This document shows positions 51,201 through 57,800 of a stretch of DNA of 64,000 bases, piece by piece. The stretch lies in the NCBI GenBank assembly GCA_032173965.1, contig CM063289.1, forward strand, positions 25,445,690 through 25,509,689, in the 5' to 3' direction. The DNA comes from Sitta carolinensis (Eukaryota > Chordata > Aves > Passeriformes > Sittidae). The notes under the pieces are model-generated. The model did no database searches. It was not told the origin of the DNA and saw nothing but the letters and a program-made list of their open reading frames with translations. Made by a program: the position numbers and the translations under genes. Each line of letters opens with the position of its first letter. The first letter of the stretch is position 1.

Positions 51201-51715
51201 TTACCAGGTTCACCAGCCTGATCAACACTAGTCTTCAAAGAATGAACTCCCACTGGATTTTCCAGCACCAGTTTTCCTTTCTGAGTAGCTGTTAAGCTTT
51301 CCATAGTGACCCCATTCCCTGAAACATGGGAGCCTGGAGCATTTTCTCCCACTGGCTGGGCTTTTGTCTGTTTCAGGTTTTCCATTGCTGATGATAAATT
51401 ACAAAATTTTTTTGCTTTTCCATGACTTCGATCCTGAACATTTGATCCCAAATCTTTAGTTCCAGGAATACAACTATTTACTTTGCATGATTTATTTTCT
51501 CCTTGTTTTTCAGAACAAACATCATTTTGTTTACTTTTTCTGCTGCTATTCCCACTTGGAGAACTTCTCCCAACGTCCTTCACAGATTTGTCATTTCTAT
51601 TATATTTATAATTTTGATTAATTGTAACTTTGACTGTTTTGCCTTCCTCACAGACAAGACGGACAGACTTCCTTGGGTCATGATTTCCATTCTTTGAGCT
51701 CTTGGCCTCTTCCAT
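15110..51715 (-). CDS. TUT4: TUT4 (ZCCHC11), terminal uridylyltransferase 4 (complete, 29 coding exons)
   Basis: TUT4 adds uridines to RNA 3' ends: oligo-U on LIN28-bound pre-let-7 and on short-tailed mRNAs, marking them for decay. It acts mainly in the cytoplasm. The coding exons (each listed separately) sum to 4881 nt, encoding 1626 residues, close to human (about 1640). Order: disordered N-terminus (1-240); C2H2 finger (C254, C257, H270, H276); first, degenerate nucleotidyltransferase with GSC..DVNID (about 341-365) and PAP-associated domain (to about 640); long acidic linker (650-865); CCHC knuckle CSICKRDGHSKNDC; catalytic nucleotidyltransferase with GSS..DSDLD (D973, D975) and PAP-associated domain (to about 1240); two more CCHC knuckles; and a Gln/Pro-rich tail. 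The N-terminal half (finger plus inactive NTase) is the LIN28-interaction module and the C-terminal half the catalytic module. I see no frame break. The paralogue TUT7 is less similar throughout. Confidence 0.97.
15770..15842 (+). mobile_element. CR1-like LINE 3' end fragment
   Basis: The sequence CTTCCAGAGGCCCCTTCCAA followed by CCTCAATTATTTTATGG matches the conserved 3' terminal region of avian CR1 elements. Only the last 70 bp or so is recognisable. Confidence 0.7.
16245..16418 (-). CDS. TUT4: TUT4 exon 29, Pro/aromatic-rich tail
   Basis: Encodes DQGFQGQFGKMNPPSVPWDH through WPYNMPQNYMQQGNA and NKPFYPQ. It aligns with the mammalian tail (PWEH, HFPL, NKPFY). Borders AAATAG|AT and CTCAAG|GTACTA. 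Confidence 0.9.
16419..18577 (-). other. TUT4 intron, 2.2 kb
   Basis: AT-rich intron with no exon visible. At about 18206-18262 there is a decayed CR1-like 3' end on the plus strand (TGATCTTAGAAGTCTTTTCC); the rest is unremarkable. Confidence 0.55.
18206..18262 (+). mobile_element. decayed CR1-like 3' end
   Basis: A TTGATCTTAGAAGTCTTTTC stretch followed by CAACATTAATATTTTCATGA resembles the CR1 3' end but is diverged. It lies in a TUT4 intron. Confidence 0.5.
18578..19103 (-). CDS. TUT4: TUT4 exon 28, Gln/Pro/Ser-rich region
   Basis: A 526-nt exon encoding SYSPQPQQFPQNSSQ, several PQQ/QPQ repeats, LLQMHHHHQIQLP, SWPIHGPVIHSAPG and NDPSIIFAQPAARP. It matches the low-complexity, probably disordered tail of mammalian TUT4 with in-frame length differences. 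Acceptor TTTTTTTTCCTCCAG, donor TTCAG|GTAACT. Confidence 0.93.
19104..21547 (-). other. TUT4 intron, 2.4 kb
   Basis: Ordinary intron sequence. Short open frames here (up to 128 codons) have no recognisable protein similarity and no splice signals placing them in TUT4. Confidence 0.55.
21548..21645 (-). CDS. TUT4: TUT4 exon 27
   Basis: Encodes GTQLVRSMVNSQLVAVGQQQ and then VERPLRTRQSSEC, which matches the mammalian RTRQSSEC segment. Borders GATCAG|GC and GAATGT|GTGAGT. Confidence 0.92.
22305..22362. repeat. ATT/ACT trinucleotide microsatellite
   Basis: Imperfect ATT array with interspersed ACT units on the plus strand in a TUT4 intron. Any Leu-run open frame it creates is an artefact. Confidence 0.85.
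22623..22783 (-). CDS. TUT4: TUT4 exon 26, third CCHC zinc knuckle
   Basis: Encodes a Lys/Glu-rich charged stretch and then CFICGDVGHVRRDCP, a C-X2-C-X4-H-X4-C knuckle, followed by EFKQTRQRNNSVP. The charged segment before the knuckle differs in length from mammals. Acceptor TTGTTCAG, donor CCAG|GTAAGT. Confidence 0.95.
22784..24413 (-). other. TUT4 intron, 1.6 kb
   Basis: Intron sequence with nothing recognisable beyond short CA-rich and AT-rich stretches. Confidence 0.5.
24414..24529 (-). CDS. TUT4: TUT4 exon 25, second CCHC zinc knuckle
   Basis: Encodes EYFFDSKVLTDGELAPNDRC and CRVCGKIGHYMKDCPKRR, a canonical knuckle just after the catalytic PAP-associated domain. Acceptor TTTTGATAG, donor AGGAG|GTAAGT. 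Confidence 0.97.
24530..25937 (-). other. TUT4 intron, 1.4 kb
   Basis: Intron with two adjacent A-rich runs (about 25108-25135) and another at 25348-25361. No exon or clear element. Confidence 0.5.
25938..26020 (-). CDS. TUT4: TUT4 exon 24
   Basis: Encodes TNFIMKAFINGRKLFGTPFY and PAVGREA, the end of the catalytic PAP-associated domain. The intron to the next exon upstream is only 82 nt. Confidence 0.96.
26103..26150 (-). CDS. TUT4: TUT4 exon 23
   Basis: A 48-nt exon encoding PFDLNHNLGAGVSRK, an invariant motif of TUT4/TUT7 PAP-associated domains. Acceptor TTTGTGCAG, donor GAAAA|GTAAGC. Confidence 0.96.
26511..26688 (-). CDS. TUT4: TUT4 exon 22
   Basis: Encodes KKRLPSLGKNTESLGELWLG, FYTEEFDFKEYVISIRQKK and CIAIE, the core of the catalytic PAP-associated domain. 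The ATG just before it lies in the intron acceptor (GCATGCAG) and is not a start. Confidence 0.96.
27089..27166 (-). CDS. TUT4: TUT4 exon 21
   Basis: A 78-nt exon encoding IFDGKQIPQRMVDGWNAFFF and DDMEEL. Phase 0 at both ends. Confidence 0.95.
27167..28276 (-). other. TUT4 intron, 1.1 kb
   Basis: AT-rich intron; nothing recognised. Confidence 0.5.
28277..28390 (-). CDS. TUT4: TUT4 exon 20
   Basis: Encodes RCDIGDASRGSLSSYAYILM and VLYFLQQRNPPVIPVLQE. This region includes the nucleobase-binding part of the catalytic palm-fingers. Phase 0 at both ends. Confidence 0.97.
28391..30284 (-). other. TUT4 intron, 1.9 kb
   Basis: Intron containing a plus-strand CR1 3' end at about 28942-29005. A 179-codon plus-strand open frame at 29770-30309 runs into the next exon's antisense and has no recognisable protein similarity. 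Confidence 0.5.
28942..29005 (+). mobile_element. CR1 LINE 3' end fragment
   Basis: The sequence GAACCAGATGAGCTCAAGGT followed by CCCTTCCAACCCAAGGCTTT closely matches the 3' end of avian CR1 elements. Only the tail is present. Confidence 0.85.
30285..30374 (-). CDS. TUT4: TUT4 exon 19
   Basis: Encodes AQHNTRMLATYAAIDPRVQY and LGYTMKVFAK, identical or nearly so to mammals. Acceptor TTTTTCCAG, donor GCAAAG|GTAATA. Confidence 0.97.
30749..30852 (-). CDS. TUT4: TUT4 exon 18
   Basis: Encodes LRNILPITTAKVPIVKFEHR and RSGLEGDISLYNTL. The Asp in LEGDIS aligns with the third catalytic carboxylate of this polymerase family. Confidence 0.97.
30947..31004 (-). CDS. TUT4: TUT4 exon 17
   Basis: A 58-nt exon encoding KLNCKEIIEGLAKVLKKHP. 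Acceptor TTCCCTAG, donor CCAG|GTAGGT. Confidence 0.95.
31369..31472 (-). CDS. TUT4: TUT4 exon 16, catalytic nucleotidyltransferase motif
   Basis: Encodes KARLCLFGSSKNGFGFRDSD followed by LDICMTLEGHENAE. GSS plus DSDLD is the family's metal-binding active site (about D973 and D975 here), so the second nucleotidyltransferase domain should be active. Confidence 0.98.
31473..32845 (-). other. TUT4 intron, 1.4 kb
   Basis: Ordinary intron; short open frames only. Confidence 0.5.
32846..32932 (-). CDS. TUT4: TUT4 exon 15
   Basis: Encodes ELSPPLSEQQNREQILASLE and RFIRKEYN, the helix leading into the catalytic domain. Confidence 0.95.
33492..33642 (-). CDS. TUT4: TUT4 exon 14, first CCHC zinc knuckle
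   Basis: Encodes PPTIVCSICKRDGHSKNDCP and then FKKIDLKPLPPMTDRFREIL and VCKRCF. The acceptor is an A-rich CAAAAAAG, weaker than most, but the join GK|PPTIVC agrees with mammals. Confidence 0.95.
33883..33896. repeat. poly-T tract
   Basis: Run of about 14 T followed by GTGTGTGG in a TUT4 intron. Confidence 0.6.
34120..34862 (-). CDS. TUT4: TUT4 exon 13, large linker exon
   Basis: A 743-nt exon that begins in conserved PAP-associated sequence (PFALKRNVARSLNSQMVFEY, FRTAYKYFACPQ). It then runs through about 190 residues of charged, Ser/Cys/Glu-rich linker and ends in EEMHYVFDKFIFTSGK before the first CCHC knuckle. The linker is poorly conserved with mammals apart from KKKEKGKI near its start. 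Acceptor TTCTTCTCAG, donor GGAAAG|GTAAGC. Confidence 0.95.
34863..36233 (-). other. TUT4 intron, 1.4 kb
   Basis: AT-rich intron with a short TA repeat near 36105-36135; otherwise nothing recognised. Confidence 0.5.
36234..36408 (-). CDS. TUT4: TUT4 exon 12
   Basis: Encodes SLLAFKTPHQVSLGQLWLEL, FYTLEFALEEYVISIRVQEL and NWPKRRIAIE, the first PAP-associated domain core. It ends in a split codon as exon 22 does, reflecting the ancient internal duplication of the two NTase/PAP modules. Confidence 0.96.
36555..36776 (-). CDS. TUT4: TUT4 exon 11
   Basis: Encodes IEGFDSKRPDDHQLKGVEDE and EFVRWEYKPPTNGAAK, then a Lys/Glu/Gln-rich insert ending NAKEKHGI. The insert is a variable linker inside the first PAP-associated domain, also present in mammals. 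Confidence 0.94.
37158..37277 (-). CDS. TUT4: TUT4 exon 10
   Basis: Encodes LCHIDCQAEGGIPSYSFALM and VIFFLQQRKPRILPSYLGNW. Phase 0 at both ends, parallel to exon 20 of the second module. Confidence 0.96.
37727..37853 (-). CDS. TUT4: TUT4 exon 9
   Basis: Encodes GLTCKVSARNDVACLTTDLL and LAALGKLEPVLIPLVLAFRY, part of the first (degenerate) nucleotidyltransferase. A possible donor-like GTAAGT inside the exon near its start is read through. Confidence 0.95.
37854..38744 (-). other. TUT4 intron, 0.9 kb
   Basis: Nothing recognised. Confidence 0.5.
38745..38814 (-). CDS. TUT4: TUT4 exon 8
   Basis: A 70-nt exon encoding VYSDVESDFHAKVPVVFCKD and VK, the conserved strand of the first nucleotidyltransferase. 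Acceptor GTTTCTTAG. Confidence 0.95.
39399..39450 (-). CDS. TUT4: TUT4 exon 7
   Basis: A 52-nt exon encoding MSQPDVLIQVLEILKNS. Its first codon is an internal Met, not a start. Confidence 0.92.
39451..40315 (-). other. TUT4 intron, 0.9 kb
   Basis: Nothing recognised. Confidence 0.5.
40316..40404 (-). CDS. TUT4: TUT4 exon 6, first nucleotidyltransferase motif
   Basis: Encodes CSLRMYGSCLTRFAFKTSDV and NIDIKFPPK. The GS motif is kept but the carboxylate pattern is DVNID rather than DSDLD, as in mammalian TUT4, where this domain is inactive and binds RNA/LIN28. Confidence 0.96.
40405..42577 (-). other. TUT4 intron, 2.2 kb
   Basis: Intron holding the CR1 fragment at 41150-41345; the remainder is AT-rich and unremarkable. 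Confidence 0.55.
41150..41345 (-). mobile_element. CR1 LINE fragment (minus orientation)
   Basis: About 195 bp matching the 3' part of avian CR1 in reverse complement: AATCCAACCCCCTGCTCAAG, CATCTAGAGCAGGTTGCCCA, GATGGAGAGTCCACAACCTC and TCACAGCAAAGAGGG. It lies in a TUT4 intron in the same orientation as the gene. Confidence 0.9.
42578..42755 (-). CDS. TUT4: TUT4 exon 5
   Basis: Encodes EKQEENELRALPPPSSAQLA and then EQGISDEDFRIRQEIVNEME and QPLP. It leads from the C2H2 finger to the first nucleotidyltransferase. Acceptor TTGTGCAG, donor CCAG|GTATTC. Confidence 0.96.
42756..44765 (-). other. TUT4 intron, 2.0 kb
   Basis: AT-rich intron; nothing recognised. Confidence 0.5.
44766..44882 (-). 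CDS. TUT4: TUT4 exon 4, C2H2 (matrin-type) zinc finger
   Basis: Encodes RSPEYTNCQYLCKLCLVHIE followed by NIQGAHKHIKEKRHKKNIM. The C-X2-C-X12-H-X5-H spacing is that of the N-terminal finger needed for LIN28/pre-let-7 binding. Phase 0 at both ends. Confidence 0.97.
45330..46500. repeat. 36-bp GC-rich minisatellite, about 28 copies, in TUT4 intron
   Basis: Tandem array about 1.2 kb long of GAGCACGGGCACCCCTGAGC plus CCTGGGCAAAGCCGGG, alternating with copies that carry an extra CCCTGCACCCCTGAG block. Copies differ by a few substitutions (GGCTGGG for AGCCGGG; ACTCCTG for ACCCCTG). Because units are mostly a multiple of three, open frames up to 444 codons appear on the minus strand and also on the plus strand. 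They are repeat artefacts. Confidence 0.95.
47640..48960 (+). mobile_element. decayed LINE of CR1/L3 type (3' half)
   Basis: The stretch AGAGAAAAGCAACAAGAATG (48653-48672) followed by AACCAGGAACT, preceded by AAATTGCATGTCCAAATTTG, resembles the conserved end of the reverse-transcriptase region and 3' tail of CR1/L3-type LINEs. Further left the sequence keeps the base composition of such an element but frames are broken. Limits are approximate and the family assignment is tentative. Confidence 0.45.
49359..49522 (-). CDS. TUT4: TUT4 exon 3
   Basis: Encodes KIKNSESTKEHTLEADYLEN, VIDESNLTVEQQLGLKQAEE and RLERDYISRLEK. The second half (DYLEN, VIDES, GLKQAEERLERD) is strongly conserved with mammals. 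Acceptor GCTTTAG, donor GAAAAA|GTAGGT. Confidence 0.95.
49523..51153 (-). other. TUT4 intron, 1.6 kb
   Basis: Nothing recognised beyond a moderately GC-rich patch at about 49930-50120, which holds only short frames. Confidence 0.5.
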
Positions 51716-51827
51716 TATAGTGAAGACCTGCTTCTCCTGTCTCGAGACCACTTGAAGTGCAATTCTTCAGCAATTTGCAGTTGATTTTAAATCCTCTGTG
51801 CAGGCAAGGATCGTAGATGATTGTCTA
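51154..51827 (-). CDS. TUT4: TUT4 exon 2 with start codon
   Basis: Coding 51715-51154 after 112 nt of 5'UTR (51827-51716). The start is chosen at the ATG giving MEEAKSSKNGNHDPRKSVRL, which matches the mammalian N-terminus, and no other ATG precedes it in this exon. The exon continues with NDKSVKDVG, SSPSGNSSRKSKQNDVC, SCKV and KAKKF blocks shared with mammals, and low-complexity Ser/Lys sequence. Acceptor TTATTTCTTCAG, donor TTCA|GTGAGT. Confidence 0.94.
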
Positions 51828-54800
51828 CTGAAGAAATAATGATAAGACATTTTTAAAATGAAGGAAAAGGACTAAATCTCTATGTAGACAGCACATTAAA
51901 CCTCTCTAAAAGAAGGTATTAATATAAATTACAGGAAGCATATTCCCCCCACTGGCATAAGTGCATTTTCACAATATATTCCAGTATTAAAGTAAAACTC
52001 ATGGAAATTTTGATCATTTTGGTTTGTATTTAAAAGAGAAGGACTATGAAGAGACAAAGAAAATGGCAGAACATGCTAAAAGCACTCAGTGATAAACCTG
52101 CCAACAGATTGCTTTTTTCTTTCCTTCCTATTTCTGGCTTTCTGAACAAAAACAAGAACCAAGATGTCTGCAACTACACTGGGAAAAAAAAGGAAAAAAT
52201 TAACACATCTAAAAAATACCACTCAATAAACACACAGCTCAAATTAGCCACTAGAGAAAACTAATTCAGTTTCCAGCAAGCAAGCTCCATTTTATTAACT
52301 GATTTCAAAAAGCATTTAGAGACATAGCTCAAAGTATTAATAATAAACCTGACCGATCACCTGCACCTCCTATTCTCATATAAATTAACTGCCAGCAATT
52401 AAGTTATATTTTGCTTAGAAGAAAAAACCCCACAAACAGTAAATATTTTGTTTAGCTGCAGGTTAACTTTCCTCATCTAAACCTCAGGCCTTTAGGTGGT
52501 ATATGATCATCTGAGATTTATGCTGGAGACAACTTAAAGGTTGTGTTTCCAGTGGGAGGAGGTTCAGCACAAGTGGGTCTATTTGTAAGGAATTAGTCTT
52601 ATTAATATAGAAACTGAAGGCAAGAATTTGCAAGAAGAACTTGGATTTTTTTTCTTATAACAACATAGAGCAATTGAAAACTACAAGAATATAGCATTAG
52701 ACAAAAAAGAAAATTGTTTTTGTAAAACTATCGAAAAATATGGAATGCAGAGTTCCTCTCTTTCCTGTCCAGCTGCATATTTGCTAGGTAAATGCATGAC
52801 CCATGGAAATTTCTGTGTTTTAGAGAGCCATCATCATTTAGTGAAGAAAAGAAATAATAGAAAAGTTTATGAATTACAGCTATTTAAAGTATCACAACAT
52901 ACTTTTGTATTTTAAAAACAATAACCTGAATGAAGGATCTGCTTAAAAAAACCCAACCCCCCCAAAAAAACCCTTTCTGAATATTATCAGTATAAAGTAC
53001 AGTAATTTTTTTCAGGCTATATAACACAGTCACTATCTTTCCCCTTTTAATGAGACACAAATCAGAAAATACTTCAGGACACAAAGCATGTACTAAGAAT
53101 GGTTATCTTAAGTCTCTATTGATATAACTGAAAAATACGTATCTTTCAAAAGTGAAAAGTCAAAGAAACAAACAAAACCCACAAGAATTTTCCTGAAGAC
53201 ACTGTTAACATCACATTCTTTAGTAAAATATAATACCTGAAGAAGAAAAAAATCTCCATTCCTACATTTGTTCCAACGGTGAAGTATTTTATCTCGCAAA
53301 TATATTCAATTAATATTGCAACTATTTTCTATTAAACACTGATAGCACCTGGCTCTTACTTCTAGATCAAAAACGGCAAAGATTAAATAATATTTGCCTC
53401 TGGACTGCAGTCAGTCTCTCCCATAGCAATTCTAATCAGAAAGCAGCAGGAACTCCTGCCCACCTGTACCAGCCCTGCTGAAGCCTCAGGGAGGTAAGGA
53501 GAGCCCAGGGTGCCCCCAGGCTGGTTAAATTCCAGTTACTCCAGTAAAAAGCTCTGCTCGACAGCCCGGTGAGCTGTTACAGCTCGGTACACATCACTCT
53601 CTTTAAACTCCACGGTGGGCTTGGCGTTTAATTGCACATAACCAGAAGAGAAATGGGAGCATGATTTTTCAAATTCGAAACTAATCGTGCTTTACTTGTT
53701 CAACCTGAAGAGGGGAGAAAAACTCCCCAAACTAACAAACCAACGCGAACCGCAAAGCCACTGGGCAATTGCCCGCGGAGCGCTGGCCGGGAGCGCAGCC
53801 AGGCGGGCCCGGGGCTCGGGGGCGCAGCCGGGAGGGCCCGGGGCTCGGGGGGCGCAGCCAGGCCGGCCCGGGGCTCGGGGGTGCAGCCGGGAGGGCCCGG
53901 GGCTCGGGGGGTACAGCCGGGCGGGCCGGGGCTCGGGGGGGCAGCCGGGAGGGCCCGGGGCTCGGGGGGCGCAGCCGGGAGGGCCCGGGGCTCGGGGGGC
54001 GCAGCCGGGAGGGCCCGGGGCTCGGGGGGTACAGCCGGGAGGGCTCGGGGCTCGGGGGGTACAGCCGGGCCGGCCCGGGGCTCGGGGGGCGCAGCCGGGA
54101 GGGCCCGGGGCTCGGGGGGCGCAGCCGGGAGGGCCCGGGGCTCGGGGGGCGCAGCCGGGAGGGCCCGGGGCTCGGGGGGCGCAGCCGGGGGGCCCGGGGC
54201 TCGGGGGGCGCAGCCGGGAGGGCCCGGGGCTCGGGGGGCGCAGCCGGGAGGGCCCGGGGCTCGGGGGTGCAGCCGGGAGGGCCGCGGCTCGAGGGCGCAG
54301 CCGGGAGGGCTCGGGGGGGCGCAGCCGGGAGGGCTCGGGGGTGCAGCCGGGAGGGCTCGGGGGCGCAGCCGGGAGGGCTCGGGGGTGCAGCCGGGAGGGC
54401 CCGGGGCTCGGGGGTGCAGCCGGGAGGGCTCGGGGCTCGGAGCCGGGGCTCGGGGGGTGCAGCTCCGCCCCGGGGCAGCTCCGCCGGCGACCAAACCGGA
54501 AAACCGACCCAGCTTAACATAAAGCTGGCACCAGGCAGGAGGAGGAGCACTGCCTGGCAATAACAAACAACTCGTAGGGTGGGGACAACTCCTGTTGGCA
54601 CCACTTCCAGATCAAAGCTACCATGAAACTCCGGCCTTGGAGGAGAAGCGGGGCTGCATCTTCGTTTTCTATGTGTCAGGTTGGTGGAGTCAAATTTTGA
54701 AAGTAGGTTTTAAAAAAATCCGCAAAAATATTCAAATTATTTGATCTCATCCATTCTATTAAATACACAATTATATATTCAAAGAGAATATATAATCTTT

Positions 54801-57800
54801 AATCAAATGTACAAATGTGATGGGGAAAAGTAACTAAAGAAACCACTAGTAAAAACTAGAACCCAGCTAATGAATTGAGTACTGTGATAGTGTTGCATAT
54901 CAAGAATGTAATCAAATGTAAGTAGATAACATTAAAAAACTGATATAGTCATTATTTCTAAGATATATGAATAAAGAGAGGTCATGACATTTCATAAGCA
55001 AGAACGTTTTGTATGAAAAAAAAAGTTAGGAGTTCCACAAAAAAGTGCAAAATCTGAAATGCAAGTGTAATAATAACGTTGTTGAGCTTTGGGATTTTTC
55101 TTTCCCTTTTCTCTTTAATACTGAAATGATTTAGCAAACAAAAAATAATTTAAACTGCTGCAACTTATTCAATAGTAATCAAATTACCATCTCCCAGCAA
55201 ACTACAAAATAAACCAACTAATAAAAACTTAGTATGAGAAACAAGAAGAGATCTCTCCTGAAGGCAGGACAGACACAAAAAGATATTCTGTCAGATATGG
55301 GCCATCTACATATGACAGAGGGAGAGAGGACAATGGGGAGAGGGAAGGGAGTGCCTCTAAAAAAATATAACTTGGTTGGAAACAACCCTGGAGTGGAGTG
55401 AATCAGTGCTGAGGTGGCATCTTTGTAGAAACCTGGATGGCACGTCTTATTCACAAGCTCAGGCTCATGCCATATTACCAGACCTGGAATCAAAGAATTT
55501 CTCCTAGCCAGGCTGGCAACAAAACCAGAGCATTTTGCCTGCGTTTGCAAAGTGGAGTATGATTAACCTGTTGAAACCATTTCAGCATGTTTCATTTATT
55601 CAACACCCCAGCGTTACAAGGGACTCAGTTTCCCTGCTTTCTGAGTGTACAGTGCCAGTTACTCCTCTGAAATCTAGCTCAGCTCTTGGCTCTGTTTACA
55701 AAAGTAATCTGGCTGAAATAAAACAGCTTGAGGTCAGACAAGATACATCTGACTTTAAACTCCAGAAAAGTATAAAAATCTATACACACCTACAGCAACA
55801 AAATTAAAAATGTTTTAATCAGCTTTGGTTAGAATTCATTTTAGGCTGTGAAATGAAGAAACGAGAACGTTTCACTTTCATTTCTGCCGGTTTCTTTTGT
55901 TTCCTCCACCTTGCAGACTAGCATTAGAAAACTCTGCATTTGAATTGCAAAGAATCAGCGTACAGCTTGCTTCCAAACAGGGGGAAAAAGAAAACCACCA
56001 AAAAACTTTCAAGAAGATATTTCTACCTCTTCTACCACTTCTTGCTCTCAAGTTGTTGCACTGTATTCAACTCCCTCAAACACACACATTTTGGGTCAGA
56101 CTTTGACATAACAGGGCCTCTTCAAAGATGAAGGCCAAGTTAAACTGTGAGCTCTTGCATTCTGAGTTGCTCTTTTGCAAAGCTTTTTTAAATCATTTCA
56201 TTTGCAGCAGAACTGACTCTACCTGGTTTCCTACATGTTCATTTTGTGCTCCTCTGTCACACTCTCGATCACAGCCCCTTGGGCAAGCAGGGCAGACGTG
56301 CTGGAGCCCTGTCTGGTTTGTAGCTACTCCCTAGAAGGAAATGGAACTTCCTCCTGCTTCCCCCTCAGTAGAGACCTCTCCTCTGCTGAGGCATAGTTGT
56401 TCCAGAAAACAGACAAACTCAATGACCCCTTGACATTACTTCAAATATGTTCTAAAATGTGGCTGAAATGTCCAAAAGTAGGGACTACAGTGTAGAAAGG
56501 GAAAGAGAACAGGCTTGTAAGTTTTGTTTCCCCTGGGAGTACTAGATAAACTATAAACACAGAAAGTACTACAAACATAAGCGTTATCACTCTCTTTCTA
56601 TAAAGCATTCCCTCCTTTGAGATAGGGAGACTTGTATTTTATCCAAGACCTGCTTTTATCTCTCCCATTATGATTGTCCTTAAGCTCAAATCTCCCAGCC
56701 AGCCTTCCAACAGTAAGTGGGGTGATTAACCTCAGTGCCCCCCTCACTTCAATACCAATATTGCCCAGCTGAGCTTCCTCAACAAAAATTAAAGGAAATT
56801 CTGCAAAGGTTACAGCCACAGTCAGGAACCATAGGAACAGCTGTCTTCTGCACTCTGCTCAGTGCAGCACAGGTGATGTCTATGGACACCCCTAATGTGC
56901 TGGAGTGGGTCTTTGCTGACAGGTTACAGCCTTAGGCCTGTTTTTCTCTCAGAACTTCTACAAATCATTCAAACCTCTCCCATGTTCTTTGTCGATGGTT
57001 TAAAAAAAAATTATCACATATTTATGTTTGGCTTATGATGAACTAGACATAGCTTAGTACAAACTACCACCCATGCTTGATGTTTTTCCAAAGTACTTAA
57101 AACTATCAGAGATTACTGGCCACTAAAGCGCTTCAGACTCCACCAGCACTAAACCCATCAGTATTCTTAGTAACAAACATAAGTGCTACATAGTGTTCCA
57201 GAACTCCCTCTTACAACAGGCTATAGAATTTATTCTAGCAAGCGTAATACTGCCAAAATCTACCCAGAAGGAAGTCAGCACAGTGCATGTAAACTTTAAC
57301 ACACAAATCAAGGATGCAACAAAACTGTCACTCTGGGCTCAGTGAGGATAGGAAGCTCTGATGTTGTATTTACAATGTGGAAAACTGAAAACTTCTAAGG
57401 TGTCATCATTAGATAAATAACTGTGTATATATGCACATATGTAAAAATATATAACACTGTAACAGGATGATATACAACTTAGAAAAATACAGCTGAATAA
57501 ATGAAGTAACAAGAAAGGTTTTGGCTGATACAAAACTTAGTAACACATGTAGGTGCAAATATCTTACAATTAAATTATGAAGTGAGCAGAATATACTGGA
57601 TGGGAGATCCATAAGGGATATGCTTGTTACAGATTACCCTGCATTGACTCACTTTTTTCTACAGCACTGTATGACTCACTGAGAAGGTGAGAAAAACTAA
57701 CGTCACCCAAAGCCAAGAACTCCCTCTTTCTGACCCTACTACTGCTGCTGCCTCCCGTGCCAAGCTCGGGAAAGCCATCCTCTTCTCTCAGTCACACCAG

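Noticed and set aside
53687..54604. Frames of 213-290 codons on both strands at the TUT4 intron 1 minisatellite, resembling collagen-like Gly-Pro-rich proteins
   Set aside because: A repeat-driven artefact of a 30-bp, stop-poor unit; the Gly-x-x periodicity is imposed by the DNA repeat and appears in all frames.
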